Part shown: one piece after another, positions 50,670 through 58,254 of the stretch | Numbering within the stretch: the first letter of the stretch is position 1 | Layout: each line of letters opens with the position of its first letter | NCBI GenBank assembly: GCA_000433755.1 | Contig: FR891269.1 | Location: 1 to 61,285, forward strand | From: Clostridium sp. CAG:465 | Lineage (GTDB): Bacteria > Bacillota > Clostridia > TANB77 > CAG-465 | DNA length: 61,285 nt | Reading direction: 5' to 3' | The notes under the pieces: generated by a model | Told to the model about the DNA's origin: nothing | The model's database searches: none | What the model saw: the letters and a program-made list of their open reading frames with translations, nothing else | Program-made: the position numbers and the translations under genes

Positions 50670-51035
50670 CTAGCTATTAGTTCCAAATGCTGAACTGATT
50701 TCCTCAATTTCAGTCTTGTATTTTCTATTTAATTTAGTTTCTTTTCCACCTTTTGCAAGATATTTTTCCTCTGAAGGATTTGTATCTATAGTAACTATTG
50801 CTTTTTTCCAAGCTTTAGTTTTTCCTTGGTGTACTCCAACTCTTTTATTTTTACCATCGTATCTTAATGTGTTAACACTTTTTACCTTAACTCCGAAAAG
50901 TTCTTCAACTGCATTTTTGATATCAACTTTTGTAGCTGTAAGAGCAACTTCGAAAGTATATTTACCAATAGCGATGTTTTCATAACTTTTTTCAGTCATT
51001 ATAGGTTTTATTATAACGTCTTCTGCAAATTTCAT
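50670..51035 (-). CDS. rplW: 50S ribosomal protein L23
   Basis: 121 residues, somewhat longer than the usual 95-100. EDVIIKPIMTEKSYENIAIG and FGVKVKSVNTLRYDGKNKRV are uL23 motifs; the C-terminus has about 20 extra residues (NRKYKTEIEEISSAFGTNS). L23 docks trigger factor and SRP at the exit. The start overlaps the rplD stop by one base. Confidence 0.97.
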   Translation of the reverse strand: MKFAEDVIIKPIMTEKSYENIAIGKYTFEVALTATKVDIKNAVEELFGVKVKSVNTLRYDGKNKRVGVHQGKTKAWKKAIVTIDTNPSEEKYLAKGGKETKLNRKYKTEIEEISSAFGTNS

Positions 51036-51655
51036 TATGCGTACACCTCCTCTAATTTCTTAATAGCGTCTTCAGTTACTACTAAATTATCATATTTTAA
51101 TAAATCAAATACGTTAATTGTATTAACTAAAGTAGTTTTTACATTTTCAATGTTTCTTGCTGATGCTTGAACATTTAAGTTTTTCTCACTTAAAACGATA
51201 AGTGCTTTTTTAGTATTTAAGTTATTTAATACTTTAACCATTTCTTTAGTCTTGATTTCTTTTAATTCTAATTTATCAACAACTATTAATTCTTTTTCTT
51301 CTACTTTAGAAGTAAGTACTGATTTTAAAGCAAGTTTTCTCATTTTTTTAGGAATTGCATATTTATATGATCTTGGTTTTGGTCCAAGTGCAATACCACC
51401 TTTCATCCATTGAGGAGCTCTTATAGAACCTTGTCTTGCTCTACCAGTTCCTTTTTGTCTCCATGGTTTTCTTCCACCACCACGAACTTCTGCTCTTGTT
51501 TTAGTTGATCCTGTACCTTGTCTTTGATTAGCTAAATAATTAACTAATGCAGTATGTACAACTATATCATTAACATCTACACCAAAAACATTTTCATTAA
51601 GTTCGATATCTTTTACTTTTTTACCTTTCATATCTAAAACGTCTACTTTAAGCAT
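51035..51655 (-). CDS. rplD: 50S ribosomal protein L4
   Basis: 206 residues. The tunnel loop reads TGSTKTRAEVRGGGRKPWRQ and KGTGRARQGSIRAPQWMKGG. uL4 is also the known autogenous repressor of the S10 operon in E. coli, relevant to the structured leader upstream of rpsJ here. It lies 28 bp after rplC. Confidence 0.98.
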   Translation of the reverse strand: MLKVDVLDMKGKKVKDIELNENVFGVDVNDIVVHTALVNYLANQRQGTGSTKTRAEVRGGGRKPWRQKGTGRARQGSIRAPQWMKGGIALGPKPRSYKYAIPKKMRKLALKSVLTSKVEEKELIVVDKLELKEIKTKEMVKVLNNLNTKKALIVLSEKNLNVQASARNIENVKTTLVNTINVFDLLKYDNLVVTEDAIKKLEEVYA

Positions 51656-51683
51656 TTTATTTCCTCCTTCCTTTCACTTTATC

Positions 51684-52310
51684 CTACTTTACAGTTTCTC
51701 TAATTCTTAAAACTGCACCTTTAGCTCCAGGAACAGATCCTTTAACTAAAATAACATTTTTATCTGTATCAACTTTAACAACTGCTAGGTTTAATATAGT
51801 TGATGTAACATCTCCCATATGTCCTGGTAATTTTTTACCTTTAAATACTCTACCTGGTGTTGTTGTAGATCCCATAGAACCTGGTCTTCTATGATACATA
51901 GAACCATGAGCCATAGGTCCTCTATGTTGACCATGTCTTTTAATATTTCCTTGGAAACCTTTACCTTTAGATGTACCTTGAATATCAACTCTATCCTCAG
52001 TAGTAAAAGTATCAATTGTAATTTTGCTTCCAATTTCATACTCATCTAAATTTTCTACTTTGATTTCTTTTAAATATTTTTGTAATTCTACTCCAGCTTT
52101 TGCAAAAATACCTTTCATTGGTTTATTTGCATTTTTTTCTTTGATTTCTCCAAAACTTACAACAATTGCATTATATCCTTCTTTTTCAGCAGTTTTTTTA
52201 GCAACTACAGTACAAGGTTTAACTTCAATTGCAGTAACCGGAATTGCAACTCCATCTTCAGAGAAGATTTGTGTCATTCCAACTTTTTTACCGTAAATTT
52301 CTTTTACCAT
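51684..52310 (-). CDS. rplC: 50S ribosomal protein L3
   Basis: 208 residues. KEIYGKKVGMTQIFSEDGVA, GTSKGKGFQGNIKRHGQHRG (with the Gln methylated in many bacteria) and RPGSMGSTTTPGRVFKGKKL are complete for uL3. The gap to rpsJ is 122 bp, much longer than any other in the operon, and holds a predicted RNA structure. Confidence 0.98.
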   Translation of the reverse strand: MVKEIYGKKVGMTQIFSEDGVAIPVTAIEVKPCTVVAKKTAEKEGYNAIVVSFGEIKEKNANKPMKGIFAKAGVELQKYLKEIKVENLDEYEIGSKITIDTFTTEDRVDIQGTSKGKGFQGNIKRHGQHRGPMAHGSMYHRRPGSMGSTTTPGRVFKGKKLPGHMGDVTSTILNLAVVKVDTDKNVILVKGSVPGAKGAVLRIRETVK

Positions 52311-52366
52311 TTTGTTTTCCTCCCTTTAATTTTTAGCTTTTAAACTTCATATTTAAAATATACAAA

Positions 52367-52418
52367 CACTTAGTATAGGGTATGTCATTGCCTTATTTCA
52401 TAGGATGACTACTAAACA
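52367..52418 (-). promoter_or_regulatory. Structured RNA segment between rpsJ and rplC
   Basis: An interrupted stem can be drawn. The outer helix TTAGTA/TACTAA (52370-52375 with 52410-52415) is followed by a bulge of eight bases on one side. The inner helix is GTCAT/ATGAC (52384-52388 with 52405-52409), extended by CCT/AGG inside the loop. No T-tract follows, so it is not a terminator. It could be a binding site for a ribosomal protein or a processing site. Confidence 0.45.
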
Positions 52419-52432
52419 TTTTAAAAGTTTAA

Positions 52433-52750
52433 TTATAATTTAACTTCGATATCAACACCTGCAGGCATATCTATTGACATTAGTGCATCAACAGTTGCTT
52501 GATTTGGTTTAATAACGTCGATAACTCTTTTATGAGTTCTCATTTCAAATTGTTCTCTTGAATCTTTATGTTTGTGTGGAGAACGTAATATTGTAATAAT
52601 TTCTTTTTCTGTTGGTAGTGGAATTGGTCCTGAAACTTCTGAACCTGTTTTTTTAGCCACTTCAACAATTTTTGATGCTGCTTGTTCTAGCACTACATGA
52701 TCATAAGCTTTAAGTCTTATTCTCATTTTTTTAGTTTGTTCTTTTGCCAT
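52433..52750 (-). CDS. rpsJ: 30S ribosomal protein S10
   Basis: 105 residues. MRIRLKAYDHVVLEQAASKI, VSGPIPLPTEKEIITILRSP and DSREQFEMRTHKRVIDVIKP are complete for uS10 (NusE), which also acts in transcription antitermination. First gene of the S10-spc operon, transcribed from 52972-53000 through a leader of about 215 bases. The ATG follows AAAGGAG. Confidence 0.98.
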   Translation of the reverse strand: MAKEQTKKMRIRLKAYDHVVLEQAASKIVEVAKKTGSEVSGPIPLPTEKEIITILRSPHKHKDSREQFEMRTHKRVIDVIKPNQATVDALMSIDMPAGVDIEVKL

Positions 52751-52965
52751 ATGTAAAACACTCCTTTTCTATAACATCTCAGCGTCACAAGTTTTACACT
52801 ACCCCGTGTGTTTCTTTTTTAGACATATAAAAACCAAATTTTACTTAAAATAAAACTTGGCAAATACATATCAATTATACTTGCCGCCTGATTTTAAACC
52901 AGACATGCTCCATAAGAGTTCCCTACCTCGATGGGTAGCCACATCTTACTTCAACGCAAATCAAC
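52751..52965 (-). promoter_or_regulatory. Structured 5' leader of the S10-spc operon
   Basis: About 215 untranslated bases between the promoter and rpsJ. In transcript order there are a CTACC/GGTAG hairpin (near 52930), a short GTCTGG/TCAGGC-like helix (near 52895), the GGCAAGTA hairpin (52859-52885) and the attenuator-like hairpin (52829-52860). The arrangement fits autogenous control by a ribosomal protein (L4 in E. coli). No known T-box or riboswitch core is seen. Confidence 0.5.
52829..52860 (-). terminator. Attenuator-like hairpin in the S10 operon leader
   Basis: On the minus strand CCAAGTTTTA pairs with TAAAATTTGG around seven bases, followed by TTTTT. It lies inside the leader about 80 bases before rpsJ. 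The two bases at 52859-52860 also belong to the preceding hairpin (GGCAAGTA/TATTTGCC, 52859-52885), so the two structures compete at their edge. Confidence 0.6.
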
Positions 52966-52971
52966 ATCTCT

Positions 52972-53000
52972 ATTATAACTTATTTTTATAAAAAAAGCAA
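52972..53000 (-). promoter_or_regulatory. Promoter of the S10-spc operon
   Basis: TTGCTT (52995-53000), a 17-bp spacer and TATAAT (52972-52977). Confidence 0.7.
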
Positions 53001-53148
53001 TACTTTTCGTGAAAAAACCTTAAAAATATTGTTTCTTTAGTATAAATGTAACAGAAATGTAACAGAAAGAAAAATAGTTAATTTCATCTATTGATTTGTT
53101 ATATAAATTTATTATATAATAATTCTGACATAAGAGGTGAGGGATAAA

Positions 53149-53850
53149 ATGTTTAAATTTATAAAAAAAATATTTATTCTTATACTAATAATAATCATTC
53201 TTGTGTGTTCATTTATAACATACGAAGGATATTCAATGTACAAAGAAGTAATATCAAAGGAAAGTATTGAAAAAAAGGTAGAAAAAATTAAAGAATACGA
53301 TAACTACATTTCAATATCTGAAGTCCCTGAAACATATAAAAACGCAACTATTGCAATAGAAGATCATAGATTTTATTCTCATGGCGCAATAGATGTATTT
53401 ACAACAGCTCGTTCATTTATAGAAAATATCAGAAACAAAGAGCTTAGCAATGGTGGAAGTACAATTACGCAACAAGTAGCAAGAAATATGTACTTTACAC
53501 AAGAAAAAAGCTTTATAAGAAAAGTAGCTGAATTATTTGTAGCTGTTGATTTAGAAAAAAATTATAGTAAAGATGAAATTTTGGAAATGTATCTAAATAT
53601 TATATATTTTGGAGACGGATATACAGGTCTTAAACAAGCATCTTATGGATATTATAGAAAATCTCCTTCAAAGTTATCTTTAGCTGAACAAGCCATGCTT
53701 GCAGGTATTCCTAACGCACCTAGTATATATTCTCCAAATGTAAATCCAGAACTTGCAAAAAAAAGGCAACAAAAAGTTTTAGACGCTATGGTTAAATATG
53801 GCTATATATCAAAGGCTGAAGCAAACAATATTTCTGGTGTTGACTTATAA
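53149..53850 (+). CDS. Monofunctional peptidoglycan glycosyltransferase (GT51)
   Basis: 233 residues from ATG 53149; a GTG at 53137 is inside the AGAGGTGAGGG ribosome binding site. One membrane helix (about 6-27), then a GT51 domain: TIAIEDHRFYSHGAIDVFTT with the catalytic Glu, GGSTITQQVARNMYF, EIYLNIIYFGDGYTG-like LEMYLNIIYFGDGYTGLKQA and PSKLSLAEQAMLAGIPNAPS. It polymerises lipid II into glycan strands. There is no transpeptidase domain (class A enzymes have over 600 residues), so it is of the MtgA/MGT type. Monocistronic. Confidence 0.94.
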   Translation: MFKFIKKIFILILIIIILVCSFITYEGYSMYKEVISKESIEKKVEKIKEYDNYISISEVPETYKNATIAIEDHRFYSHGAIDVFTTARSFIENIRNKELSNGGSTITQQVARNMYFTQEKSFIRKVAELFVAVDLEKNYSKDEILEMYLNIIYFGDGYTGLKQASYGYYRKSPSKLSLAEQAMLAGIPNAPSIYSPNVNPELAKKRQQKVLDAMVKYGYISKAEANNISGVDL

Positions 53851-53922
53851 TTTATAATAATATATAATGTTTTTACATACGCATATACATTTAAATAAAT
53901 TATTTTTAAAGGAGAGTTAATT

Positions 53923-55101
53923 ATGAATGTTAAATTAATTGCATTTACCAAACCTGATAGCTATCAAGGAGAATTTGATTTAAAAAAGCTATTAGATTTT
54001 TGTGCCAAAATGGCAGGAATATGCTACATGAAAGATAATTTCGAGAAAATTCTAAATGAGCCAGAAATTTCTACAGAGAAAAGATTAAATCGTGTCTTAA
54101 AATCAGGTCATCACAGTGTATTTGATCACGTTAAACTTACTTTTGAATTTTCAAATATTCCTAAAATTATAGCTATGATTTTAAATAACGAAAAAGATTA
54201 CTCAACTTCAGAAAAATCTGCAAGATATACTGAACTTAAAGATTTATCAAAAAGGGAAAGCACTTTATACAACAAATGGATAAATATACTTATGCCTATT
54301 ATAAAAGAAAAGTATCCTAAACTGTATAACGCAAACCTAAAAGATCCTATGCTAAAAATAAGAAAGCTAGCTCAAGAAAACGCAAGATATTTTGTATCTA
54401 TTTTTTCAAGAACAACAAGCATGGGATATACAGTATCCTTAAGGCAACTAAATTATTTACTATACATGATGGATGAATTCATATTAAATCACGATTCTAC
54501 AAACTTTAACGACATTTTAGCCCAAAATTTGAAAGAATTCGTTTCACTTTTTGATGAATACAGGGTAAAAGATTTAATTCCTTTAGGAAAGAACAGGAAG
54601 CTATCTTTATTTGGCGACAAAAAATACAACGATATTCCTGATGTATTCTCTTACGTTTATCAAACTTCATTTAAAGCTAGTTTTTCTTGTGTTGCACAAA
54701 ATCACAGGCACAGAAGTGAACATTCTTTTATATATCTGCTTGACAATTTTGAATTTTATATTCCAGAAATATTAGAGGATAACGATAATTTAAAAAGTCA
54801 GTGGGCTAAAGATATGCAAAGTATTGCTGATATGTATCCACAAGGAACATTGGTTAAAATCGTACAAACTGGTAATCTAGATACACTATTTCTTAAGTCA
54901 ACTGAAAGAGTATGTGGACAAGCTCAACTGGAAATTATGAGACATACTGCTAATACAGTAGAGAAATTTATTCAAAACTCTGAGTATGGCTATATTTTAA
55001 AAGATTTAACAAATGGTGCAAATGCAAAATGTAAATATAAAAACAGTACATGCTCTTCCCCATGTATTTTTGGAGCAAATCAATATAATAGAAAGATATA
55101 G
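53923..55101 (+). CDS. Divergent, long ThyX-like FAD-dependent thymidylate synthase
   Basis: 392 residues, well above classic ThyX (about 220-250). ThyX-like elements are VLKSGHHSVFDHVKLTFEFS, EKSARYTELKDL, QNHRHRSEHSFIYLLDNFEF and the C-terminal STERVCGQAQLEIMRHTANT. The strict RHRX7S motif is not intact (RHRSEHSFIYL). The last 30 residues carry four Cys (KCKYKNSTCSSPC), possibly metal-binding. It converts dUMP to dTMP if the assignment is right. The thymidylate kinase gene follows 12 bp downstream, a direct functional link. AAAGGAGAG precedes the ATG. Confidence 0.82.
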   Translation: MNVKLIAFTKPDSYQGEFDLKKLLDFCAKMAGICYMKDNFEKILNEPEISTEKRLNRVLKSGHHSVFDHVKLTFEFSNIPKIIAMILNNEKDYSTSEKSARYTELKDLSKRESTLYNKWINILMPIIKEKYPKLYNANLKDPMLKIRKLAQENARYFVSIFSRTTSMGYTVSLRQLNYLLYMMDEFILNHDSTNFNDILAQNLKEFVSLFDEYRVKDLIPLGKNRKLSLFGDKKYNDIPDVFSYVYQTSFKASFSCVAQNHRHRSEHSFIYLLDNFEFYIPEILEDNDNLKSQWAKDMQSIADMYPQGTLVKIVQTGNLDTLFLKSTERVCGQAQLEIMRHTANTVEKFIQNSEYGYILKDLTNGANAKCKYKNSTCSSPCIFGANQYNRKI

Positions 55102-55113
55102 GTGATAATCATT

Positions 55114-55800
55114 ATGAATAAGATTTTTGTAATAGAAGGAACTGATGGTTCAGGAAAACAAACTCAAACAAACTTAATTTATAAACGTTTACTAAAAGAT
55201 GGAAAGGAAGTTTTCAAAACTTCCTTTCCAAACTATGATAATCAAAGCTCTGGTCCAGTTAAAGAATACCTATCAGGCAATATTAGTTCTAATCCAAATA
55301 GTATTTCATCCAAAGCTGCTTCATTATTTTACGCAGTAGATAGATATATCAGCTATAAAGAAAACATAGAAAAATATTATTTGGATGATAAGACAATAAT
55401 TTTATTTGATAGATATATTTCATCGAATCTTCTTCATCAAGGTGGTAAAATTTTAAAAAGTACTAACAACTTAAATGAACTAGATACTTTTAGCGAATGG
55501 GTTATAAACATAGAAGAAAATGACCTTGAGCTTCCTTCACCTACTATTGTGTTTTTCTTACATGTTCCAACAGAATATACCATTTCACTTATGAAAGAAA
55601 GAGAAAATAAATATTCACACACTGAAAAAAAAGATATTCATGAATCAGATTGTGATCATTTAAAAAACGCAGAAAAGTCTGGATTATATTTTGCAAAAAA
55701 ATTTAACTGGAAAATAATTGAATGTGTAAAGAATGGAAAACTAAGAAGCATAGAAGATATTAATAACGAAATATACTCAATCATTGAAAAATATATATAA
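55114..55800 (+). CDS. tmk: Thymidylate kinase
   Basis: 228 residues from ATG 55114, after AGGTGAT (a frame start at 55102 is upstream of this site). The P-loop is IEGTDGSGKQTQ at about 7-18. FPNYDNQSSGPVKEYLSG, FDRYISSNLLHQGGKI (DRY-like motif) and VFFLHVPTEYTISLMKER support a dTMP kinase-like enzyme of the clostridial variant with Gln after the P-loop Lys. It phosphorylates dTMP to dTDP. It forms an operon with the thyX-like gene. Confidence 0.9.
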   Translation: MNKIFVIEGTDGSGKQTQTNLIYKRLLKDGKEVFKTSFPNYDNQSSGPVKEYLSGNISSNPNSISSKAASLFYAVDRYISYKENIEKYYLDDKTIILFDRYISSNLLHQGGKILKSTNNLNELDTFSEWVINIEENDLELPSPTIVFFLHVPTEYTISLMKERENKYSHTEKKDIHESDCDHLKNAEKSGLYFAKKFNWKIIECVKNGKLRSIEDINNEIYSIIEKYI

Positions 55801-55828
55801 AAAGGCGTCGTATTTACGGCGTCTTTTA
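55801..55828 (+). terminator. Terminator of the thyX-tmk operon
   Basis: AAAAGGCGTCG and CGGCGTCTTTT form a stem directly after the tmk stop codon, ending in four T. Confidence 0.8.
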
Positions 55829-55831
55829 TAA

Positions 55832-55860
55832 TTGACTTACAAAATTTATTATGTTATAAT
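55832..55860 (+). promoter_or_regulatory. Sigma-A promoter of the histidine phosphatase gene
   Basis: TTGACT (55832-55837), a 17-bp spacer and TATAAT (55855-55860). The leader is very short, and the ribosome binding site AGGTGAT follows at 55868. Confidence 0.85.
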
Positions 55861-55878
55861 TCAGCCCAGGTGATAAAT

Positions 55879-56415
55879 TTGAAAATATATGTTATGAGAC
55901 ATGGTCAAACGAACTGGAACATAAATAAAATTTTACAAGGACAAACAAATATTGATTTAAATGAAACTGGAATAAATCAAGCAAAAGCCAAAATTGAAGA
56001 AATAAAAAATCTAGATATAAATTTAATTTTTTGTTCACCTTTAAATAGAGCGGCACAAACTGCAAAAATAGTTAGTAACAGGAAAATTCCAATTATATAT
56101 AACGATTCTTTAACTGAAAGATGCTTTGGAGATTTTGAAGGTAAAAAAAGTTTGGAATATAGCAATGAATATTACAATTATAATGCAAACTTACAGACAA
56201 ACAACGTTGAACCAATACAAGATTTGTGTAATAGAGTATACTCTTTTTTGGACGAAATACCCCGCACATACAAAAATAAGAAAATTTTATTAGTTACACA
56301 CGGTGCCACAGCTAGAGCAATAAATTCATATTTTAATGGTCTATCAAAAGACGGATATATAGAAAGGATTCCAATCGATAACTGTACAATAAAAGAGTTT
56401 GAATATTCAATTTGA
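55879..56415 (+). CDS. Histidine phosphatase (phosphoglycerate mutase-like) family protein
   Basis: 178 residues from TTG 55879, placed by AGGTGAT; the GTG at 55870 is part of that site. The RHG motif is YVMRHGQTNWN (R7-H8-G9), followed by LQGQTNIDLNETGINQAK. FCSPLNRAAQTAKIV, TERCFGDFEGK and VTHGATARAINSYF complete the histidine phosphatase active site. Members act on phosphosugars, cobalamin precursors (CobC) or other esters; the substrate is open. Start choice is based on the ribosome binding site. Confidence 0.88.
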   Translation: MKIYVMRHGQTNWNINKILQGQTNIDLNETGINQAKAKIEEIKNLDINLIFCSPLNRAAQTAKIVSNRKIPIIYNDSLTERCFGDFEGKKSLEYSNEYYNYNANLQTNNVEPIQDLCNRVYSFLDEIPRTYKNKKILLVTHGATARAINSYFNGLSKDGYIERIPIDNCTIKEFEYSI

Positions 56416-56521
56416 TTTTTCAATCACTATAACAAAAGCATTATTTTTTGAAAAAATTGAATATTAATAAGTCTAATCCCCCTTATTTTTTAAGCTTTTT
56501 TAATTAATTACATAAAACCAC

Positions 56522-56550
56522 TTGATTTTTAAATTAAATTATGTTAAAAT
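56522..56550 (+). promoter_or_regulatory. Sigma-A promoter of rpsT
   Basis: TTGATT (56522-56527), a 17-bp spacer and TAAAAT (56545-56550), 44 bp before rpsT. Confidence 0.7.
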
Positions 56551-56594
56551 GTTTTGGTAATAACGATATTTTATAATTCAAGGAGGTGTAACTC

Positions 56595-56849
56595 GTGCCA
56601 AATATTAAATCAGCAAAGAAAAGAGTTAAAATAATTGACAAAAAAACTGCTCAAAATAGAGCTACAAAAAAAGCATATAAAGAAGCTATAAAAGCTTTTG
56701 AAGCTGCAGTAGAAGGAAATGCTAAAGATAAACAAGAATTATACGCTAAAGCAGTTAGTATGGTAGATAAAGCTTGGTCTAAAGGTGTTTTAAAGAAAAA
56801 TACAGCATCTCGTAAAAAAGCTACATTAACAAAATTATTAAATAAGTAA
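56595..56849 (+). CDS. rpsT: 30S ribosomal protein S20
   Basis: 84 residues. PNIKSAKKRVKIIDKKTAQN, ALKNRATKK-like QNRATKKAYKEAIKAFEAAV and the ending KGVLKKNTASRKKATLTKLL are complete for bS20. The start codon is GTG, preceded by AAGGAGGTGTAACTC. S20 binds 16S rRNA early. It is monocistronic, with its own promoter and a bidirectional terminator. Confidence 0.97.
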   Translation: MPNIKSAKKRVKIIDKKTAQNRATKKAYKEAIKAFEAAVEGNAKDKQELYAKAVSMVDKAWSKGVLKKNTASRKKATLTKLLNK

Positions 56850-56914
56850 AATTATTTATTCATTAAGTAAAGCCTTATGGATAGACATTTCATAAAAAAC
56901 TAATTTTAATAAAA

Positions 56915-56950
56915 AAAGAGTAAAGATTATTTTAAAATCTTTGCTCTTTT
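56915..56950. terminator. Bidirectional terminator between rpsT and the pseudo-PBP gene
   Basis: AAAGAGTAAAGAT and ATCTTTGCTCTTT form a stem with one mismatch; A- and T-runs flank it on both sides. Confidence 0.8.
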
Positions 56951-56953
56951 ATA

Positions 56954-58201
56954 TTAATATATTTTATCTAACAAATTTAATGTAAGTTTTTTTGCCTCAA
57001 GATCATTTGATTTTATATTTCCGATGTTATCACATCCATACCAAGTTGATAATGTATATTTATCAGTAATAATAGTTGACCAATCACAATTATGGTTTTC
57101 CGAACTCGCAGATTTAATATATACTTGTTTTCCATCTATATCCTTTTTTAAACAAGATTTTAAACTATTGCATACGTCTTCTTTTAAAACTTTTCTTGTT
57201 TCTCCCTTTTTTTCTAAATAAATATTTTCTTTACTATCTACAACTCTAGAATATGAAACCGGCTCTTTATATTCCCCGTCAGTCAAAACCGTCCTATATG
57301 CTGAAGATAATTCTAATAATGTACACCCCATTGTTAATCCACCTAATGAAAGTGCATGTAAATTTTTATCATATTTTTCATTTACAGAATTTATACCTAA
57401 ATCTTTTAAAAATTCATATGATGTACCTATCCCTATATCTTGCATAACTTTTACTTTTATAACATTGGTACCACTTTTAATAGCCTCTTCTATAGTCATT
57501 TCACCCTTAAAACCGTTATAATAATTTGAAGGTATATAATTACCAGTTTTTATTGGCTCGTCAATATATTTGCTATTTAGGGTTATAACGCCTTTTTCTA
57601 AACCACATGCGTATACAGAAAGTATTGATAGCATTCCTCCAGGTTGTGATAATCTTTCAGTAGCTCTATTCTTGTTTGTAACGACATTATCATTATAATT
57701 TGGTTCACCAAAGGTAATAACTCTATTATCTTTATTTCTGCCACCAACAATAGCAACAATTGTTCCTGTATTGTTATCTAATATAACTGTTGCAGATTCT
57801 GCATTATTTAAAAACTTATCATAATTGTTATATACTTCTTCTAATTTATTTTGTATATTAATGTCTTCACAAGTATATATTTTATACCCTCTTGTTACTA
57901 ATATATTCTCAGCCTCATCTTCACTTACATTTTCTTTTTCTTTTATATCATTTATTACATCATCTAAAACTAAAGCAAGATAATATGATTTAACATTATC
58001 AAAAAAAGCTGTGTCACCATAAGATATCGATGCAATTTCGTTTCCATTTTTATCATAAATACATGTATTCTTTTTTATATCTTCTTTTACATTTTCACTT
58101 TCTTCAGTTTTCATACTCTTAGATAGTATAAAAACTAAAAATATAGTTAAGCATATAAACAAAGTAGCAAGTACAATTTTTAGTATTATTTTGTTTTTCA
58201 T
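56954..58201 (-). CDS. Penicillin-binding-protein-like protein with degenerate transpeptidase motifs
   Basis: 415 residues. N-terminal membrane helix (about 7-27), a linker of class A PBP type (GYKIYTCEDINIQNKLEEVY), then a transpeptidase fold: ESATVILDNNTGTIVAIVGG, LSQPGGMLSILSVYACGLEK, GTNVIKVKVMQDIGIGTSYE, ALSLGGLTMGCTLLELSSAY and LSTWYGCDN. The catalytic SxxK is GMLS (Ser to Gly179, Lys to Ser182), the SxN motif reads GTN and KTG reads KSA. No glycosyltransferase domain is present. It should therefore be inactive as a transpeptidase and might serve as a scaffold, sensor or beta-lactam-independent structural subunit. It follows the Asp-box regulator gene by 53 bp on the same strand. Confidence 0.85.
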   Translation of the reverse strand: MKNKIILKIVLATLFICLTIFLVFILSKSMKTEESENVKEDIKKNTCIYDKNGNEIASISYGDTAFFDNVKSYYLALVLDDVINDIKEKENVSEDEAENILVTRGYKIYTCEDINIQNKLEEVYNNYDKFLNNAESATVILDNNTGTIVAIVGGRNKDNRVITFGEPNYNDNVVTNKNRATERLSQPGGMLSILSVYACGLEKGVITLNSKYIDEPIKTGNYIPSNYYNGFKGEMTIEEAIKSGTNVIKVKVMQDIGIGTSYEFLKDLGINSVNEKYDKNLHALSLGGLTMGCTLLELSSAYRTVLTDGEYKEPVSYSRVVDSKENIYLEKKGETRKVLKEDVCNSLKSCLKKDIDGKQVYIKSASSENHNCDWSTIITDKYTLSTWYGCDNIGNIKSNDLEAKKLTLNLLDKIY

Positions 58202-58254
58202 ATTATATTACACTCCTCCATTACATATTTTAATAATTTAGTATTTATTAAGAA

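Noticed and set aside
51791..52045. 84-codon minus-strand frame inside rplC
   Set aside because: It overlaps the highly conserved L3 coding sequence in another frame and has no independent signals.
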